A stretch of DNA of 47,510 nucleotides, taken from an uncultured Granulosicoccaceae bacterium. GTDB taxonomy: Bacteria; Pseudomonadota; Gammaproteobacteria; Granulosicoccales; Granulosicoccaceae. Made by a program: the position numbers and the translations under genes. The stretch spans positions 1 to 47,510 of the forward strand of contig CALKXD010000070.1 of assembly GCA_938003855.1 (NCBI GenBank). The letters are read 5' to 3'. Below the pieces are notes generated by a model. That model was given only the letters and a program-made list of their open reading frames with translations. It made no database searches and was not told the origin of the DNA. Every line of letters begins with the position of its first letter. The first letter of the stretch is position 1. Shown here in pieces: positions 8,986 through 17,080 of the stretch.

Positions 8986-10377
8986 ATGAACACATCTTAT
9001 CTTTCTAAAAAGCGCTGGCTACCATTGGCAGTATTGCCATTGGTTGGTGCCACTTTTCTTTCCGCTTGCAGCAGCGATGACGACACGGTCGTGGTAACGC
9101 CGCCAACGGCACTGGATGTCGGTGACGCAAACGCAAACGGCATACTCGATGCCGTCGAAATTGCCACCACCGGCGGTACAGACGCCAATAGCAACAATGT
9201 CGACGACACCTTCGAATCTCCGGTCAGCAGCACAGTCACTGCTGCTGATACCAACAGCAATAATGTCGATGATTCTTTCGAGGTTGAATTCACTCTGGGC
9301 ACAGACGCCAATGCCGACGGCATCGATGATGCCGCTGCTGAAGCACTCGCGGCAATCGACAATTCGCTGTCTGAGTCCGACCTGAATGCAAACGGCATCC
9401 CCGATGCACTTGAGGCGGCCAATACCGGTGGCACCGACGCCAACAGTGACCTCGTCGACGATCTATACGCCCAGCCGGCGGAAGGCAGCACAGCCACCGC
9501 CGCTGACACTAACGGTAACGGTGTTGATGACTCCTTCGAAGTCGCACTAACCGGCGGTAACGATCTTAACTCGGACGGCGTTGACGACGATGCTGCTGCA
9601 CTGGTAGCAAACTCAAATGGCGATGGCAATGGAAACGGAAACGGAAACGGCACAGCCACCGGTAACCTGAACGCGGTCGCAATCGGCAACGATCAGGGCA
9701 CCGTTGATTTCAACTTCGAGAACTCCACGCTTACCGGTACCGTGACACTGGCAGATGGTGTTACCGCCTCAGACGTGTGGATCTACAGCGGCGTTGCCGC
9801 ATCCCGCGATCCCGGTAACCCGTCGGTACAACTGGTTGGCGACGGCTCAACCTATTCCATACCAAACCCGCTGTCAGCGGATCAAAGCTCCGGCATCGCA
9901 AATAACATGTTATCCGGCAACTTATTCGTATTGGTCAACACAACCAGTGGCGATACTTTGCGTTCGCTGCAGATCCTCCCGGCGGATAATTCAGTCATTG
10001 CCACATACACCTCGCTGTCCGGATCAAATGGATCAACGGTCGCGTCTGGTGGCGAGGCATTCCTGAATTACAACAAAAATTCCGGAGAGTACTCTGCGGT
10101 GCTAACCGTGACGCTGAGCGCATCAGATGTCGACGGCAGCGGCGCGCCGATTACCATCGGCAATGCCCACATTCACACTGACAGTATTTCCGGCAATGTC
10201 ATTATCGGGCTGACCGGCAACGGCGACAGCACGATCTGGTCGGCCACTGGCGTGATGGATGCCGCTGCTCTAGCGGTGATCAACACCAATAACGGCTGGT
10301 GGAACGCGCATCAAAATGATGGCACTACTCCCGGAGCAAGCTTCCTGAGCGGTCAGATTCAGGCTGTTGCTCCCTAG
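8986..10377 (+). CDS. CHRD-domain lipoprotein with duplicated Asp-rich calcium repeats
   Basis: A 463-residue lipoprotein: signal with lipobox LSAC (Cys28) and an acidic linker. Residues 47-131 and 132 to about 208 are two copies of an 85-residue unit of Asp/Asn loops (DANANGILDA, GTDANSNNVDD, AADTNSNNVDDSFE). A Gly-Asn linker (about 211-222) follows, then a C-terminal CHRD-like domain containing NAHIHT and ending in FLSGQIQ. CHRD domains are found in chordin and in many bacterial surface proteins of unknown role. The Asp loops probably bind calcium. It is followed by a strong terminator at 10450-10489. Confidence 0.8.
   Translation: MNTSYLSKKRWLPLAVLPLVGATFLSACSSDDDTVVVTPPTALDVGDANANGILDAVEIATTGGTDANSNNVDDTFESPVSSTVTAADTNSNNVDDSFEVEFTLGTDANADGIDDAAAEALAAIDNSLSESDLNANGIPDALEAANTGGTDANSDLVDDLYAQPAEGSTATAADTNGNGVDDSFEVALTGGNDLNSDGVDDDAAALVANSNGDGNGNGNGNGTATGNLNAVAIGNDQGTVDFNFENSTLTGTVTLADGVTASDVWIYSGVAASRDPGNPSVQLVGDGSTYSIPNPLSADQSSGIANNMLSGNLFVLVNTTSGDTLRSLQILPADNSVIATYTSLSGSNGSTVASGGEAFLNYNKNSGEYSAVLTVTLSASDVDGSGAPITIGNAHIHTDSISGNVIIGLTGNGDSTIWSATGVMDAAALAVINTNNGWWNAHQNDGTTPGASFLSGQIQAVAP
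9631..9648 (+). repeat. GGAAAC hexanucleotide repeat, three copies
   Basis: Three exact GGAAAC units follow the variants GGCGAT and GGCAAT, coding the Gly-Asn linker before the CHRD domain. Unit changes would keep frame and only alter linker length. Confidence 0.85.
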
Positions 10378-10449
10378 CGGATAATCCTCATCGCGACACT
10401 GCATCTGTAACAGCGTCGCCGGCCGGATAATGACCGGCACCACTCAAAG

Positions 10450-10489
10450 GGCGATAAAACCTGCAACGGTTTTATCGCCTTTTTTATTT
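10450..10489 (+). terminator. Intrinsic terminator after the CHRD lipoprotein gene
   Basis: A perfect 12-bp stem (GGCGATAAAACC at 10450-10461 with its complement at 10468-10479), a 6-base loop, then six T and TTT after one A. It lies about 70 bases past the stop codon. On the other strand the T-run is poor, so it acts mainly on plus-strand transcripts. Confidence 0.93.
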
Positions 10490-10591
10490 CACTCCCACGG
10501 GTTATTGCGTTATCCGCTAAAATCACCCGCGGTTAACTTCACCGCCCGGCACCTCGCATCCGCGACACCGGAAAATCCGCCCGACAGGCAT

Positions 10592-11173
10592 CTAGTGGCG
10601 TACCTGCGCCAGCATATTTTCCAGTGCATCAATCTTTCTTTCGCGCATGGCAAGCTCTGCGCTCAGTGCGGTCAGATCACTCTGATCACCGTATTGATCC
10701 AGAGACAACTGCAGTGTCGAGATCATTTTGTCACGGACCGCTACAGCGTCCCGCAGTGACACCAGCTGCGAAGCAGAATCATCGGAACTGCTATCCCGGG
10801 TTCTCAGTCGACTGGCCTGCTGATATTTCGAAGCACCCCCTGATAACGTATTGCGAAGTTGCTGAACCTGCTCCTGTGACGCTTTTAACTCAGCGATCAG
10901 AGTCTGGTTGCGCGCTTTAAGCGGGGCGAGCTCATCATTGTCGACAGCCGCAACAGGATATTCATCAGAAATTCTGCGTTCAGCGAGTTGCGCATTGCGC
11001 GCCCGCAGCTGTTGGATATCCGATCGATACCTGGCGTTGTCCCGTCGCAAGTCCTGAATAGACCCACTGTCAAACTCACGTCGTCGCCATCGCCACAGCA
11101 AAAATCCGATCAACAGCCCGACCAGAAACGCCAGTAGTATCGGAAGCACAATATCCCATAAAACCCATAACAT
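10592..11173 (-). CDS. Membrane-anchored coiled-coil protein
   Basis: A 193-residue protein with one N-terminal membrane helix (about residues 8-28, ending in WRWRRR) and then a long charged region rich in Leu, Gln, Arg and Ala with heptad character. The basic residues after the helix suggest the coiled coil is cytoplasmic. It starts 89 bases after the OmpA/BON gene on the same strand and probably shares its transcript. No known family recognised; it may be a structural partner of the OmpA-like protein across the inner membrane. Confidence 0.7.
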   Translation of the reverse strand: MLWVLWDIVLPILLAFLVGLLIGFLLWRWRRREFDSGSIQDLRRDNARYRSDIQQLRARNAQLAERRISDEYPVAAVDNDELAPLKARNQTLIAELKASQEQVQQLRNTLSGGASKYQQASRLRTRDSSSDDSASQLVSLRDAVAVRDKMISTLQLSLDQYGDQSDLTALSAELAMRERKIDALENMLAQVRH

Positions 11174-11262
11174 AATGCTGTCTCTTTAATTTGACCCGGC
11201 ACTGGCAGCTTGCATCCCACGCGCAATCGCTCACCGGAAGTAGTGTGTTTGCAGGACCGACT

Positions 11263-12825
11263 TTACGGCTTGCCGTTAAACCGGGGCTGCGCCCTGAATT
11301 CAACACGACGATTCTGTTTTTTACCAAACTCGGTTTGATTGTTGGCAATATGCGACGACTCGCCAAGACCGAGAGCCCTGAGTCGATTCTCTTCGATACC
11401 ACTGAAACGCAGATATTCACTGACCGACGAGGCCCGCCGCAAACTCAACTCACGGTTTTCGTCATCAGAGCCGGTATCGTCAGTATGCCCGCTGATATCC
11501 ACAACCGGCCGCTGGTATCGGTTCATCGCGTCGACAATTTTATCCAGTGTTTGCTTGGCCACAAAATCGAGCTCGTCATCAGCAGAATCAAACACCACCG
11601 TCTCGCGAATCTCGTTGGTCAGCGCGTCTATCTCTTTCTGCAGCATTGCCACTTCACGCTCCAGAGAAATCTGCCGGGACTGTATTTCTCCACCCACCGT
11701 CAGCCCCAGAAGCTCGGCTTGACGTCGAAGTCCAACCAGTGTGGCAGAGTCCTCTTCGTACTCCAGCAAAGCATCAACACGCAATTCCGAATTGCCCAGC
11801 CTCACATCGGCCTCGATGATATTGGGAAAATCGGCGATCATCGCCGCGATCAGCCGCACACGCTGATCGGCAACCCCGGCCCCGTCAACTGCGCTCGCCA
11901 CAATGATCTGGTCGCTGACACTATCGGCACCGACGACCACCGCCGCCGCATCGACCAGCAGTGCTTTTTGCGAATCACTCAGGACAATGCCGGACAGGCT
12001 GATGCGCCCGCTGTCGTAACCGACATCAACTTCCAGAACACCACCCGGTGTGCTCTTTCTAGCGATAATATCGCCACTGATAACCAGCCCTAGATCACCG
12101 GCAACACCTCGACGTCGCAGTAGATCGTCAACATCGTTTTCATCGGATACAGTGGCACTGAAGCGGAAATCAGTCGCAGACAGCGCAGCGTCTGCGTCAA
12201 CGGCATGGTCCAGGCCCGCAATAGAATTTGCCAACGACTCGACCCGTTCATCGGAGCCCGGTATCGACTCACCGAGGCCCGACACCTTGAGTTGATCAAC
12301 AAAGCTATCACCCACCGCATTTCTGGCCGCCTCTCTGAGTCGATCACGCTGCTGACGGCTCAGCACAGTGCCGGTCAAAAACACCACGCCTTCCTGCAAC
12401 CTGACTGCAACATCGACAGTCCCGGTGGCCGGCGTTGTGGCCGGGTCCGGCTCGGGCTCGGTGGTCAGCAGCGACAGCTGACGGATGCCCCCCTGGTCGA
12501 CCGAGCGCAACAGCTCTCTGAGACGCGCGTTGCTCACTCCGACCGGAAGCTCTCCAGCCACCGTCAGATCACGATACTTCCAGGTCAGACTCAGCCCACT
12601 GGCATCGATGTCGTTAGCCAGCAGTGCCGCACGAGCCTGATCATCAAGGCGCTGCTGGAAATGCTGAGTGCCCCACTTGACAGTGACCACCGCAATTACA
12701 GACACCATCACCAATGCCAGCGCAGCAGTCGCCGCGGCCGGCCAAGGCCAGCGCTGCGCCTTGTCTGGTGCGACCAGTGTTTTTTTTGCAGAGGCTGTCG
12801 GGCGCTGCTGTGAGTTAACTGCCAT
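11263..12825 (-). CDS. OmpA-family protein with BON-like repeats and an N-terminal membrane anchor
   Basis: A 520-residue protein: cytoplasmic N-tail, one membrane helix (about residues 28-50), three or so alpha/beta modules with the BON-like pattern of a short strand then V-x-L-x-G (VVFLTGTVLSRQQRDRL, RISLSGIVLSDSQ), and a C-terminal OmpA domain. That domain shows VVFDSADDELD, DISGHTDDTGSDDENRELS and KQNRRVEF. The layout recalls mycobacterial OmpATb/ArfA, which also joins an N-terminal helix, BON repeats and an OmpA domain. It likely spans from inner membrane to peptidoglycan. A candidate promoter at 13076-13104 overlaps an operator-like site. Confidence 0.82.
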   Translation of the reverse strand: MAVNSQQRPTASAKKTLVAPDKAQRWPWPAAATAALALVMVSVIAVVTVKWGTQHFQQRLDDQARAALLANDIDASGLSLTWKYRDLTVAGELPVGVSNARLRELLRSVDQGGIRQLSLLTTEPEPDPATTPATGTVDVAVRLQEGVVFLTGTVLSRQQRDRLREAARNAVGDSFVDQLKVSGLGESIPGSDERVESLANSIAGLDHAVDADAALSATDFRFSATVSDENDVDDLLRRRGVAGDLGLVISGDIIARKSTPGGVLEVDVGYDSGRISLSGIVLSDSQKALLVDAAAVVVGADSVSDQIIVASAVDGAGVADQRVRLIAAMIADFPNIIEADVRLGNSELRVDALLEYEEDSATLVGLRRQAELLGLTVGGEIQSRQISLEREVAMLQKEIDALTNEIRETVVFDSADDELDFVAKQTLDKIVDAMNRYQRPVVDISGHTDDTGSDDENRELSLRRASSVSEYLRFSGIEENRLRALGLGESSHIANNQTEFGKKQNRRVEFRAQPRFNGKP

Positions 12826-13073
12826 CAGCCCGCCGTTGTATCGCTTCTAAAACGCGCTGAACCCGCGCCATCATTGGCCGATCGCACTGCGGGTCCACAG
12901 GCGAGTCTGTTCGCAGCACAGGCCATAGCAACCCGTCACACGTTCACCACTGTGTGCCGGTGGGGAAAAACCATCAGAGTCAGGCAAGCTTAGTTCCCGG
13001 GGATAATCAATAGACACAGTTGAGGCACACGTTGTTCAAAATGTTCTCTGGCGGAAAGCGCAAACCATTGCGC

Positions 13074-13091
13074 ATAGTGTAATGACACTAT
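13074..13091. promoter_or_regulatory. Operator-like site A (TGTAATGACA core)
   Basis: ATAGTGT and ACACTAT form 7-bp inverted arms around AATG. The core differs by one base from sites B and C at 13314 and 13341. It covers the -10 and part of the spacer of the minus-strand promoter that would drive the OmpA/BON gene. Confidence 0.55.
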
Positions 13092-13104
13092 TTTACATTG
13101 CCAA
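13076..13104 (-). promoter_or_regulatory. Candidate promoter for the OmpA/BON operon
   Basis: On the minus strand TTGGCA (13104-13099), a 17-base spacer, then TACACT (13081-13076). The leader to ATG 12825 would be about 240 bases. The hexamers match 5/6 and 4/6 of the sigma-70 consensus. Confidence 0.45.
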
Positions 13105-13312
13105 ACGGTAAAAGCCCCTGTCTTGCAATAAAATCTTTTATCAGGTCGCGATTCGACCAACCACCGGGCCGACTGACCCCCGATCGTCCTTGTTCTGATC
13201 ACCGGTGGCACACAGTACAACGTCTCGCCGAAGAACACGTTCCCGGGCCGCACATTAGAATCGCTCTCGTCGGTCGGTGTTATCAATCTTTGTTAAATTT
13301 ACTCCAGATTTT

Positions 13313-13341
13313 TTGTCATGACACGTTAATTGCACTATAGT
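13313..13341 (+). promoter_or_regulatory. Candidate sigma-70 promoter of the 25-residue peptide
   Basis: TTGTCA at 13313-13318, exactly 17 bases, then TATAGT at 13336-13341. Transcription would start near 13348, about 39 bases before the ATG. Both ends are covered by identical TGTCATGACA palindromes. Confidence 0.65.
13314..13323. promoter_or_regulatory. Operator-like site B, perfect palindrome TGTCATGACA
   Basis: A perfect 10-bp palindrome overlapping the -35 element of the plus-strand promoter. A repressor here would block RNA polymerase binding. Confidence 0.6.
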
Positions 13342-13350
13342 GTCATGACA
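13341..13350. promoter_or_regulatory. Operator-like site C, perfect palindrome TGTCATGACA
   Basis: An exact copy of site B, 27 bases downstream, starting on the last base of the -10 and covering the predicted start point. Paired operators at -35 and +1 are typical of repressed promoters. Confidence 0.6.
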
Positions 13351-13386
13351 ATTTATTAGTTAACTCACCAACTTAAGGACTCACCT

Positions 13387-13464
13387 ATGATCGCCTGCCT
13401 CTTTATTGCATTTTTCTTCTACGTGCTGCGTTCACCAGCTCACGACATTATGGATCAGGCGTAG
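13387..13464 (+). CDS. 25-residue hydrophobic small membrane peptide
   Basis: ATG 13387 to TAG 13462-13464. The peptide starts MIACLFIAFFFYVL, a membrane-spanning or membrane-surface segment, followed by a short polar tail. AAGGA lies seven bases before the ATG and a well-formed promoter with two operator-like palindromes lies just upstream, which is why I regard it as real despite its size. It could be a small membrane protein or a leader peptide. The barrel gene 270 bases downstream has its own candidate promoter. No family recognised. Confidence 0.55.
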   Translation: MIACLFIAFFFYVLRSPAHDIMDQA

Positions 13465-13684
13465 GCGCCGTAAAAAAACCCACCCTGCCATATTCGCGAC
13501 CGGCACCGCAGTAACCGCTAACAGCCTACCCCCGGGCATTGCAGCGCCAAAGTGCGCTCCCGTCAGCTGATTGTCGCCGCAGCAACCAGCGGTCAACCAC
13601 CCGCTGCCTTCCATCACCCCGATGCCTCCAGCCGACGGCGGCTGCCGACAGGCAAACGAACCCGATATCGGTTACCATCCTCCT

Positions 13685-13716
13685 TTGTCAGCCCTGTGCT
13701 CTGTGTTTGCTATAGA
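13685..13716 (+). promoter_or_regulatory. Candidate extended -10 promoter of the small barrel gene
   Basis: TGCTATAGA (TATAGA at 13711-13716) is an extended -10; TTGTCA at 13685-13690 is a possible -35, but the spacer is long at 20 bases. The start would fall near 13723, a few bases before the ribosome site at 13728-13732. Confidence 0.4.
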
Positions 13717-13727
13717 TTCACTTCATC

Positions 13728-13732
13728 GGAGG
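13728..13732 (+). promoter_or_regulatory. Ribosome-binding site deciding the small barrel start
   Basis: GGAGG five bases before GTG 13738. It excludes the longer frame from 13552, whose first 62 residues look non-coding and precede the signal peptide. Confidence 0.7.
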
Positions 13733-13737
13733 TTACT

Positions 13738-14310
13738 GTGTCCCGATCAACACCAGTGTCAATTGCTGCAGCCATCTGCGGCGCACTTGCCTGCACATCC
13801 GCCCACAGCGCGGACGGCATCTTTTCCAAAGGACCCAGTGTCTTTAACTACAACTACGTCGAAGCCAAGTTTCTTGATTTCGACGGCGCAGACGGACTGG
13901 CGTTTACCGGTTCTGCAGATATCAAAAAAAATATCGCACTGAATGTCGAGTACGCAAAGCTCAGTGACGGACCCGCCGATCTCGATGTGCTTGCCTTTGG
14001 CGCAACTTTTTACAAACAATCGGTACGCTACCCTCAAGCGGACTACCTTCTGGCCGCCGGGCTGGAGCGCTTTTCCGGCAACGGCTCATCAAGCGATACC
14101 GGAATATATCTGAGTGCTGGCACCCGCTATGCCCTGAATGACGCCATGGAAATCAACGGCGCATTGCAACTGTCAACCACTGGCGATACCGATATCAGTG
14201 TCCATCTAGCCGCCTTGTACGAAGTTTCACCGGGGTTTTCCGGTCTCGTCGAAACCGATATCGGTGACGGCAATTCATTCGGTCTTGGTGTGCGCTTTTA
14301 CTGGCGCTAG
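13738..14310 (+). CDS. Small outer-membrane beta-barrel protein
   Basis: From the GTG at 13738 the product is 190 residues: a signal peptide (cleavage likely after TSAHSA), then about eight amphipathic strands separated by short Asp/Gly turns, ending in GLGVRFYWR. The shape resembles small 8-stranded porin-like or OmpW/attachment-type barrels, but no family motif is certain. Repeated features are YNYVEAKFLDFDG near the mature N-terminus and alternating residues such as LSAGTRYAL. It follows the 25-residue peptide gene and may share some of its transcripts. Confidence 0.65.
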   Translation: MSRSTPVSIAAAICGALACTSAHSADGIFSKGPSVFNYNYVEAKFLDFDGADGLAFTGSADIKKNIALNVEYAKLSDGPADLDVLAFGATFYKQSVRYPQADYLLAAGLERFSGNGSSSDTGIYLSAGTRYALNDAMEINGALQLSTTGDTDISVHLAALYEVSPGFSGLVETDIGDGNSFGLGVRFYWR

Positions 14311-14446
14311 GTAGCTCCCCTCAGTAGTTCCCCGGAGTCGCCGGCACGCGTCCCGGCGGGAAAAAACGTCAGCCCGGTGCAACCCACGGCGGTTTAACGG
14401 CCGGATCACTACCTGCCTCGCAGCCGTCGCCGCGTCAAACAACCTT

Positions 14447-14496
14447 GATCACCGTTGGTGATCCACTAACACCCACACTCAGCGGCCACCGCTGAG
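14447..14496. repeat. Two tight inverted repeats before the oxidoreductase gene
   Basis: GATCACC-GTT-GGTGATC at 14447-14463 and CTCAGCGG-CCA-CCGCTGAG at 14478-14496 are perfect hairpins with 3-base loops. A 6-1-6 palindrome (AGTGCATTGCACT) follows at about 14508-14520. None has a T-run. They could be Rho-assisted stops for the barrel gene or control sites for the oxidoreductase gene; a TATAAA at 14556-14561 may be its -10. Confidence 0.4.
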
Positions 14497-14605
14497 CTCT
14501 GGCTCACAGTGCATTGCACTGATGCCTGTGCAATTTATTCTCACTGCGGTTAAAGTATAAACTCTCCAAATCCTGTGCACTTTGTGCCATCTTCGGGAAA
14601 CGTCC

Positions 14606-16330
14606 ATGCGAACCTATTGCCACATTGATCTCGCCAATCAGTCTGTAAAAAAACAAGAGATGCATGGCGAAGAAATCATCAGCGCCGGTCGTCATTTTAT
14701 CGCCAAATCACTGCTCGAACTTGGCGCCGCAACAGTCGATCCGCTATCCCCGGAAAACCCGCTGATATTCTCGGCCGGGCCATTCGCCGGTACCAATTTC
14801 TCCAATGCAAATCGCACCAGTGTCGGTTGCAAAAGCCCACTGACCGGCGGTATCAAAGAGTCAAATTCCGGCGGTACTTTCAGCTTCGCGCTGGGCCAGC
14901 TGGAACTGGCCGGTTTCACCTTGTACAACTGCTCCGACGACTGGGTAATCATCCATTTCTGTAAGGACGGCAGCATTAACTTTGAGTCTGCAGACCCGTA
15001 TATGGGTATGGGTAATTTCGAAACCGCGGCAAAGCTGCATGAGAAATACGGCAAAAAAGTCAGTATCGGTCTGTGCGGACCCGTCGGTGAATACCAAGGA
15101 CTGCTGGCTGGCATCGCATTCAGTGATATAGATCTGCGTCCGTCGCGACTCAGCGCGCGCGGGGGTGTCGGCGCGGTCATGGGCAACAAAAAGGTCAAGG
15201 CAGTGATCGTCGACCTGCACAAAATGCCACAATTTCACGAGCGCAAAAAGCTGATGGGCGCGGTCCGCGAGTACAACAAAATGCTCAAAGCTGAACCGGC
15301 TATTGATAACTTTGCCAACACCGGCACCGCCATGATGTCTGATGTTATCAACCAGCTGGGTGGTATCCCGGTACGAAATTTCACCGCCGGTGCAGCCGTC
15401 GAAACCGGTGAGGAATTCAAACTCAGCGGTGATTACCTGCGCGAGCAAAATATCGAGCGCGGTGGCGAAACCACGCACGCCTGTATGCCCGGCTGTCTGA
15501 TTCAATGCAGCAATGTGTATGCGGACGCAGACGGCAACGAGGTGGTATCCCCCATCGAGTACGAAACTATCGGTCTGCTCGGCACCAACTGCGGCATTAG
15601 CGAGCCCGACGATCTGGCCAGAATCAACTGGCTTGCCAACGACCTCGGGGTAGATACCATCGAACTCGGCGGAACGCTCGGTGTGTTGATGGACGCCACC
15701 GACGCCGAATTCGGCGATGTCCCCTTTATGGAAAATATTATCGACGTCGAACTCCGCCAGGGCACCGAACACGGCAGGCTGCTGGCACAAGGCGCGGCAC
15801 GCGTCGGCGAACACTACAAACTGCACCGTGTACCAGTCATTAAAAAGCAAACCATCAGCGCTTATGACCCACGGGTGATTGAAGTCACCGGCATAACCAT
15901 GATGATGACCGCACAAGGTGCGGATCACACCGCCGGTAACCTGCCCACCTATGAGTCACAAGGCAAAGACGCCGAAGAACTGGTACACGCCAGTCTCGAA
16001 ATGCAGGCGCTGTGCGCGTCTACGGATTCACTCGGCCTGTGTATTTTCGGGCGCTCAGTCACCAATGTGCAAACTGAGTTCATGGTCAACGCACTGAACG
16101 ATGCACACGGCACAGCACTGACCGGTGATTTTTTCAGACAGCTGGGTGTCGACACACTGCGCTATGAAAATGAGTTCAACGATCTGGCCGGATTTAATAC
16201 CGACGACGATGAACTACCAGAGTTTTTCTACCGGGAGGCACTGGCACCAACCAATAAGCAGGCGCGTTTTCACGCCGCCGAGGTGAAAAACTCGGCCAAC
16301 AGCTGGTGGCAGCAAAATCCACCTGCCTGA
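14606..16330 (+). CDS. Aldehyde:ferredoxin oxidoreductase-family tungsto/molybdoenzyme
   Basis: A 574-residue member of the AOR family, which uses a tungsten- or molybdenum-bis-pterin and one [4Fe-4S] cluster. The N-terminal pterin domain has GPFAGTNFSNANR and SARGGVGAVMGNKKVKAV. Three cluster Cys lie in ACMPGCLIQCSN (about residues 292-303), the CxxxCxxxC variant, and the fourth in DSLGLCIF (about 477). The ATG at 14606 is preferred to the TTG at 14582 since family members begin near this point. No partner ferredoxin subunit or cofactor-synthesis gene is adjacent. The substrate is unknown; aldehyde oxidation is a family-based guess. Confidence 0.88.
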   Translation: MRTYCHIDLANQSVKKQEMHGEEIISAGRHFIAKSLLELGAATVDPLSPENPLIFSAGPFAGTNFSNANRTSVGCKSPLTGGIKESNSGGTFSFALGQLELAGFTLYNCSDDWVIIHFCKDGSINFESADPYMGMGNFETAAKLHEKYGKKVSIGLCGPVGEYQGLLAGIAFSDIDLRPSRLSARGGVGAVMGNKKVKAVIVDLHKMPQFHERKKLMGAVREYNKMLKAEPAIDNFANTGTAMMSDVINQLGGIPVRNFTAGAAVETGEEFKLSGDYLREQNIERGGETTHACMPGCLIQCSNVYADADGNEVVSPIEYETIGLLGTNCGISEPDDLARINWLANDLGVDTIELGGTLGVLMDATDAEFGDVPFMENIIDVELRQGTEHGRLLAQGAARVGEHYKLHRVPVIKKQTISAYDPRVIEVTGITMMMTAQGADHTAGNLPTYESQGKDAEELVHASLEMQALCASTDSLGLCIFGRSVTNVQTEFMVNALNDAHGTALTGDFFRQLGVDTLRYENEFNDLAGFNTDDDELPEFFYREALAPTNKQARFHAAEVKNSANSWWQQNPPA

Positions 16331-16343
16331 TCATCGGTATGAC

Positions 16344-16368
16344 ACCGCCTGATATCCGCCCAGGCGGT
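16344..16368. terminator. Hairpin between convergent oxidoreductase and tdk genes
   Basis: ACCGCCTG (16344-16351) and CAGGCGGT (16361-16368) pair perfectly across a 9-base loop in the 50-base gap between the two stop codons. No T-run follows on either strand, so it is at best a weak or bidirectional stop. Confidence 0.4.
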
Positions 16369-16381
16369 CGCTCTGCTGACA

Positions 16382-16963
16382 TCAGTCGTCATAATACGCA
16401 GCCTTAAAGTGCCGCCGGCAGGTCGATTCATAGCGATCGTTGCCGCCAATCTCTATCTGTGCGCCTTCCGTCACCGCTTTACCCGACGCATCGCGTCTGA
16501 CCACCATGGTGGCTTTGCGCCCGCAATGGCAGATCGCTTTGAGCTCTTTTAGATTGTCGGCCCAGGCCAGCAGGTACTTACTGCCTTCGAACGGCTCTCC
16601 CTGAAAATCAGTGCGAATACCGTAGGCGAGTACGGGTATATCAAGGTTGTCACACACGTCGGTCAGCTGAAACACCTGCGCACGACTGAGGAACTGAGCC
16701 TCGTCAATCAGCACACAACTCAGTGGCGTTTGCTGATGCTGTTTTTCAATTAATCCGAAGACATCATCCTGTGCGGTAAAAATAGTGGCATCGGTTTTCA
16801 AGCCGATACGTGATGCCACCACACCATTGCCATAGCGGTCATCAATAATAGGCGCCAGCACCAGCGTGTTCATGCCGCGCTCACGATAGTTGTAACTCGA
16901 CTGCAACAGCGAGGTCGACTTGCCTGCGTTCATCGAGGAGTAATAAAAATAGAGCTTCGCCAT
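16382..16963 (-). CDS. tdk: Thymidine kinase
   Basis: A 193-residue type II thymidine kinase (E. coli Tdk is 205) that phosphorylates thymidine for salvage. It shows the P-loop in [20 protein letters not shown], the catalytic Glu in [11 protein letters not shown], a lasso region with GGNDRY, and zinc ligands in AICHCGRKA plus the C-terminal CRRHF. The frame extends to 17023, but the ATG at 16963 gives the conserved N-terminus MAKLYFYYS and is chosen. It appears to be a single-gene unit, divergent from the CoA-transferase gene. Confidence 0.96.
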   Translation of the reverse strand: MAKLYFYYSSMNAGKSTSLLQSSYNYRERGMNTLVLAPIIDDRYGNGVVASRIGLKTDATIFTAQDDVFGLIEKQHQQTPLSCVLIDEAQFLSRAQVFQLTDVCDNLDIPVLAYGIRTDFQGEPFEGSKYLLAWADNLKELKAICHCGRKATMVVRRDASGKAVTEGAQIEIGGNDRYESTCRRHFKAAYYDD

Positions 16964-17080
16964 GCGATTACTGTGTGACTGTGGTTTGTGCGGCAGACTA
17001 AACCAGCGCCAAAGCCATCGCAAGCCTCGTTATACGACCGCCATGCAGGGTAAACTGTGATTTTTAAAACGGCTACGACT

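Noticed and set aside
8997-9689. 230-codon minus-strand frame rich in Ser and Ala
   Set aside because: A shadow of the Asp-rich repeats of the CHRD lipoprotein; composition reflects the repeats.
11191-12093. 300-codon plus-strand open frame
   Set aside because: Antisense to the OmpA/BON gene, whose C-terminal domain motifs are unmistakable; no ribosome site or family match.
12990-13286. 98-codon minus-strand frame before the OmpA/BON gene
   Set aside because: No ribosome site, unlikely composition, and it overlaps promoter and operator-like elements.
13552-13737. 62-residue N-terminal extension of the small barrel protein
   Set aside because: Precedes the signal peptide and lacks a ribosome site, while GGAGG sits before GTG 13738.
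14861-15928. 355-codon minus-strand open frame
   Set aside because: Lies wholly inside the oxidoreductase gene, whose motifs are clear; a mirror frame produced by its codon use.
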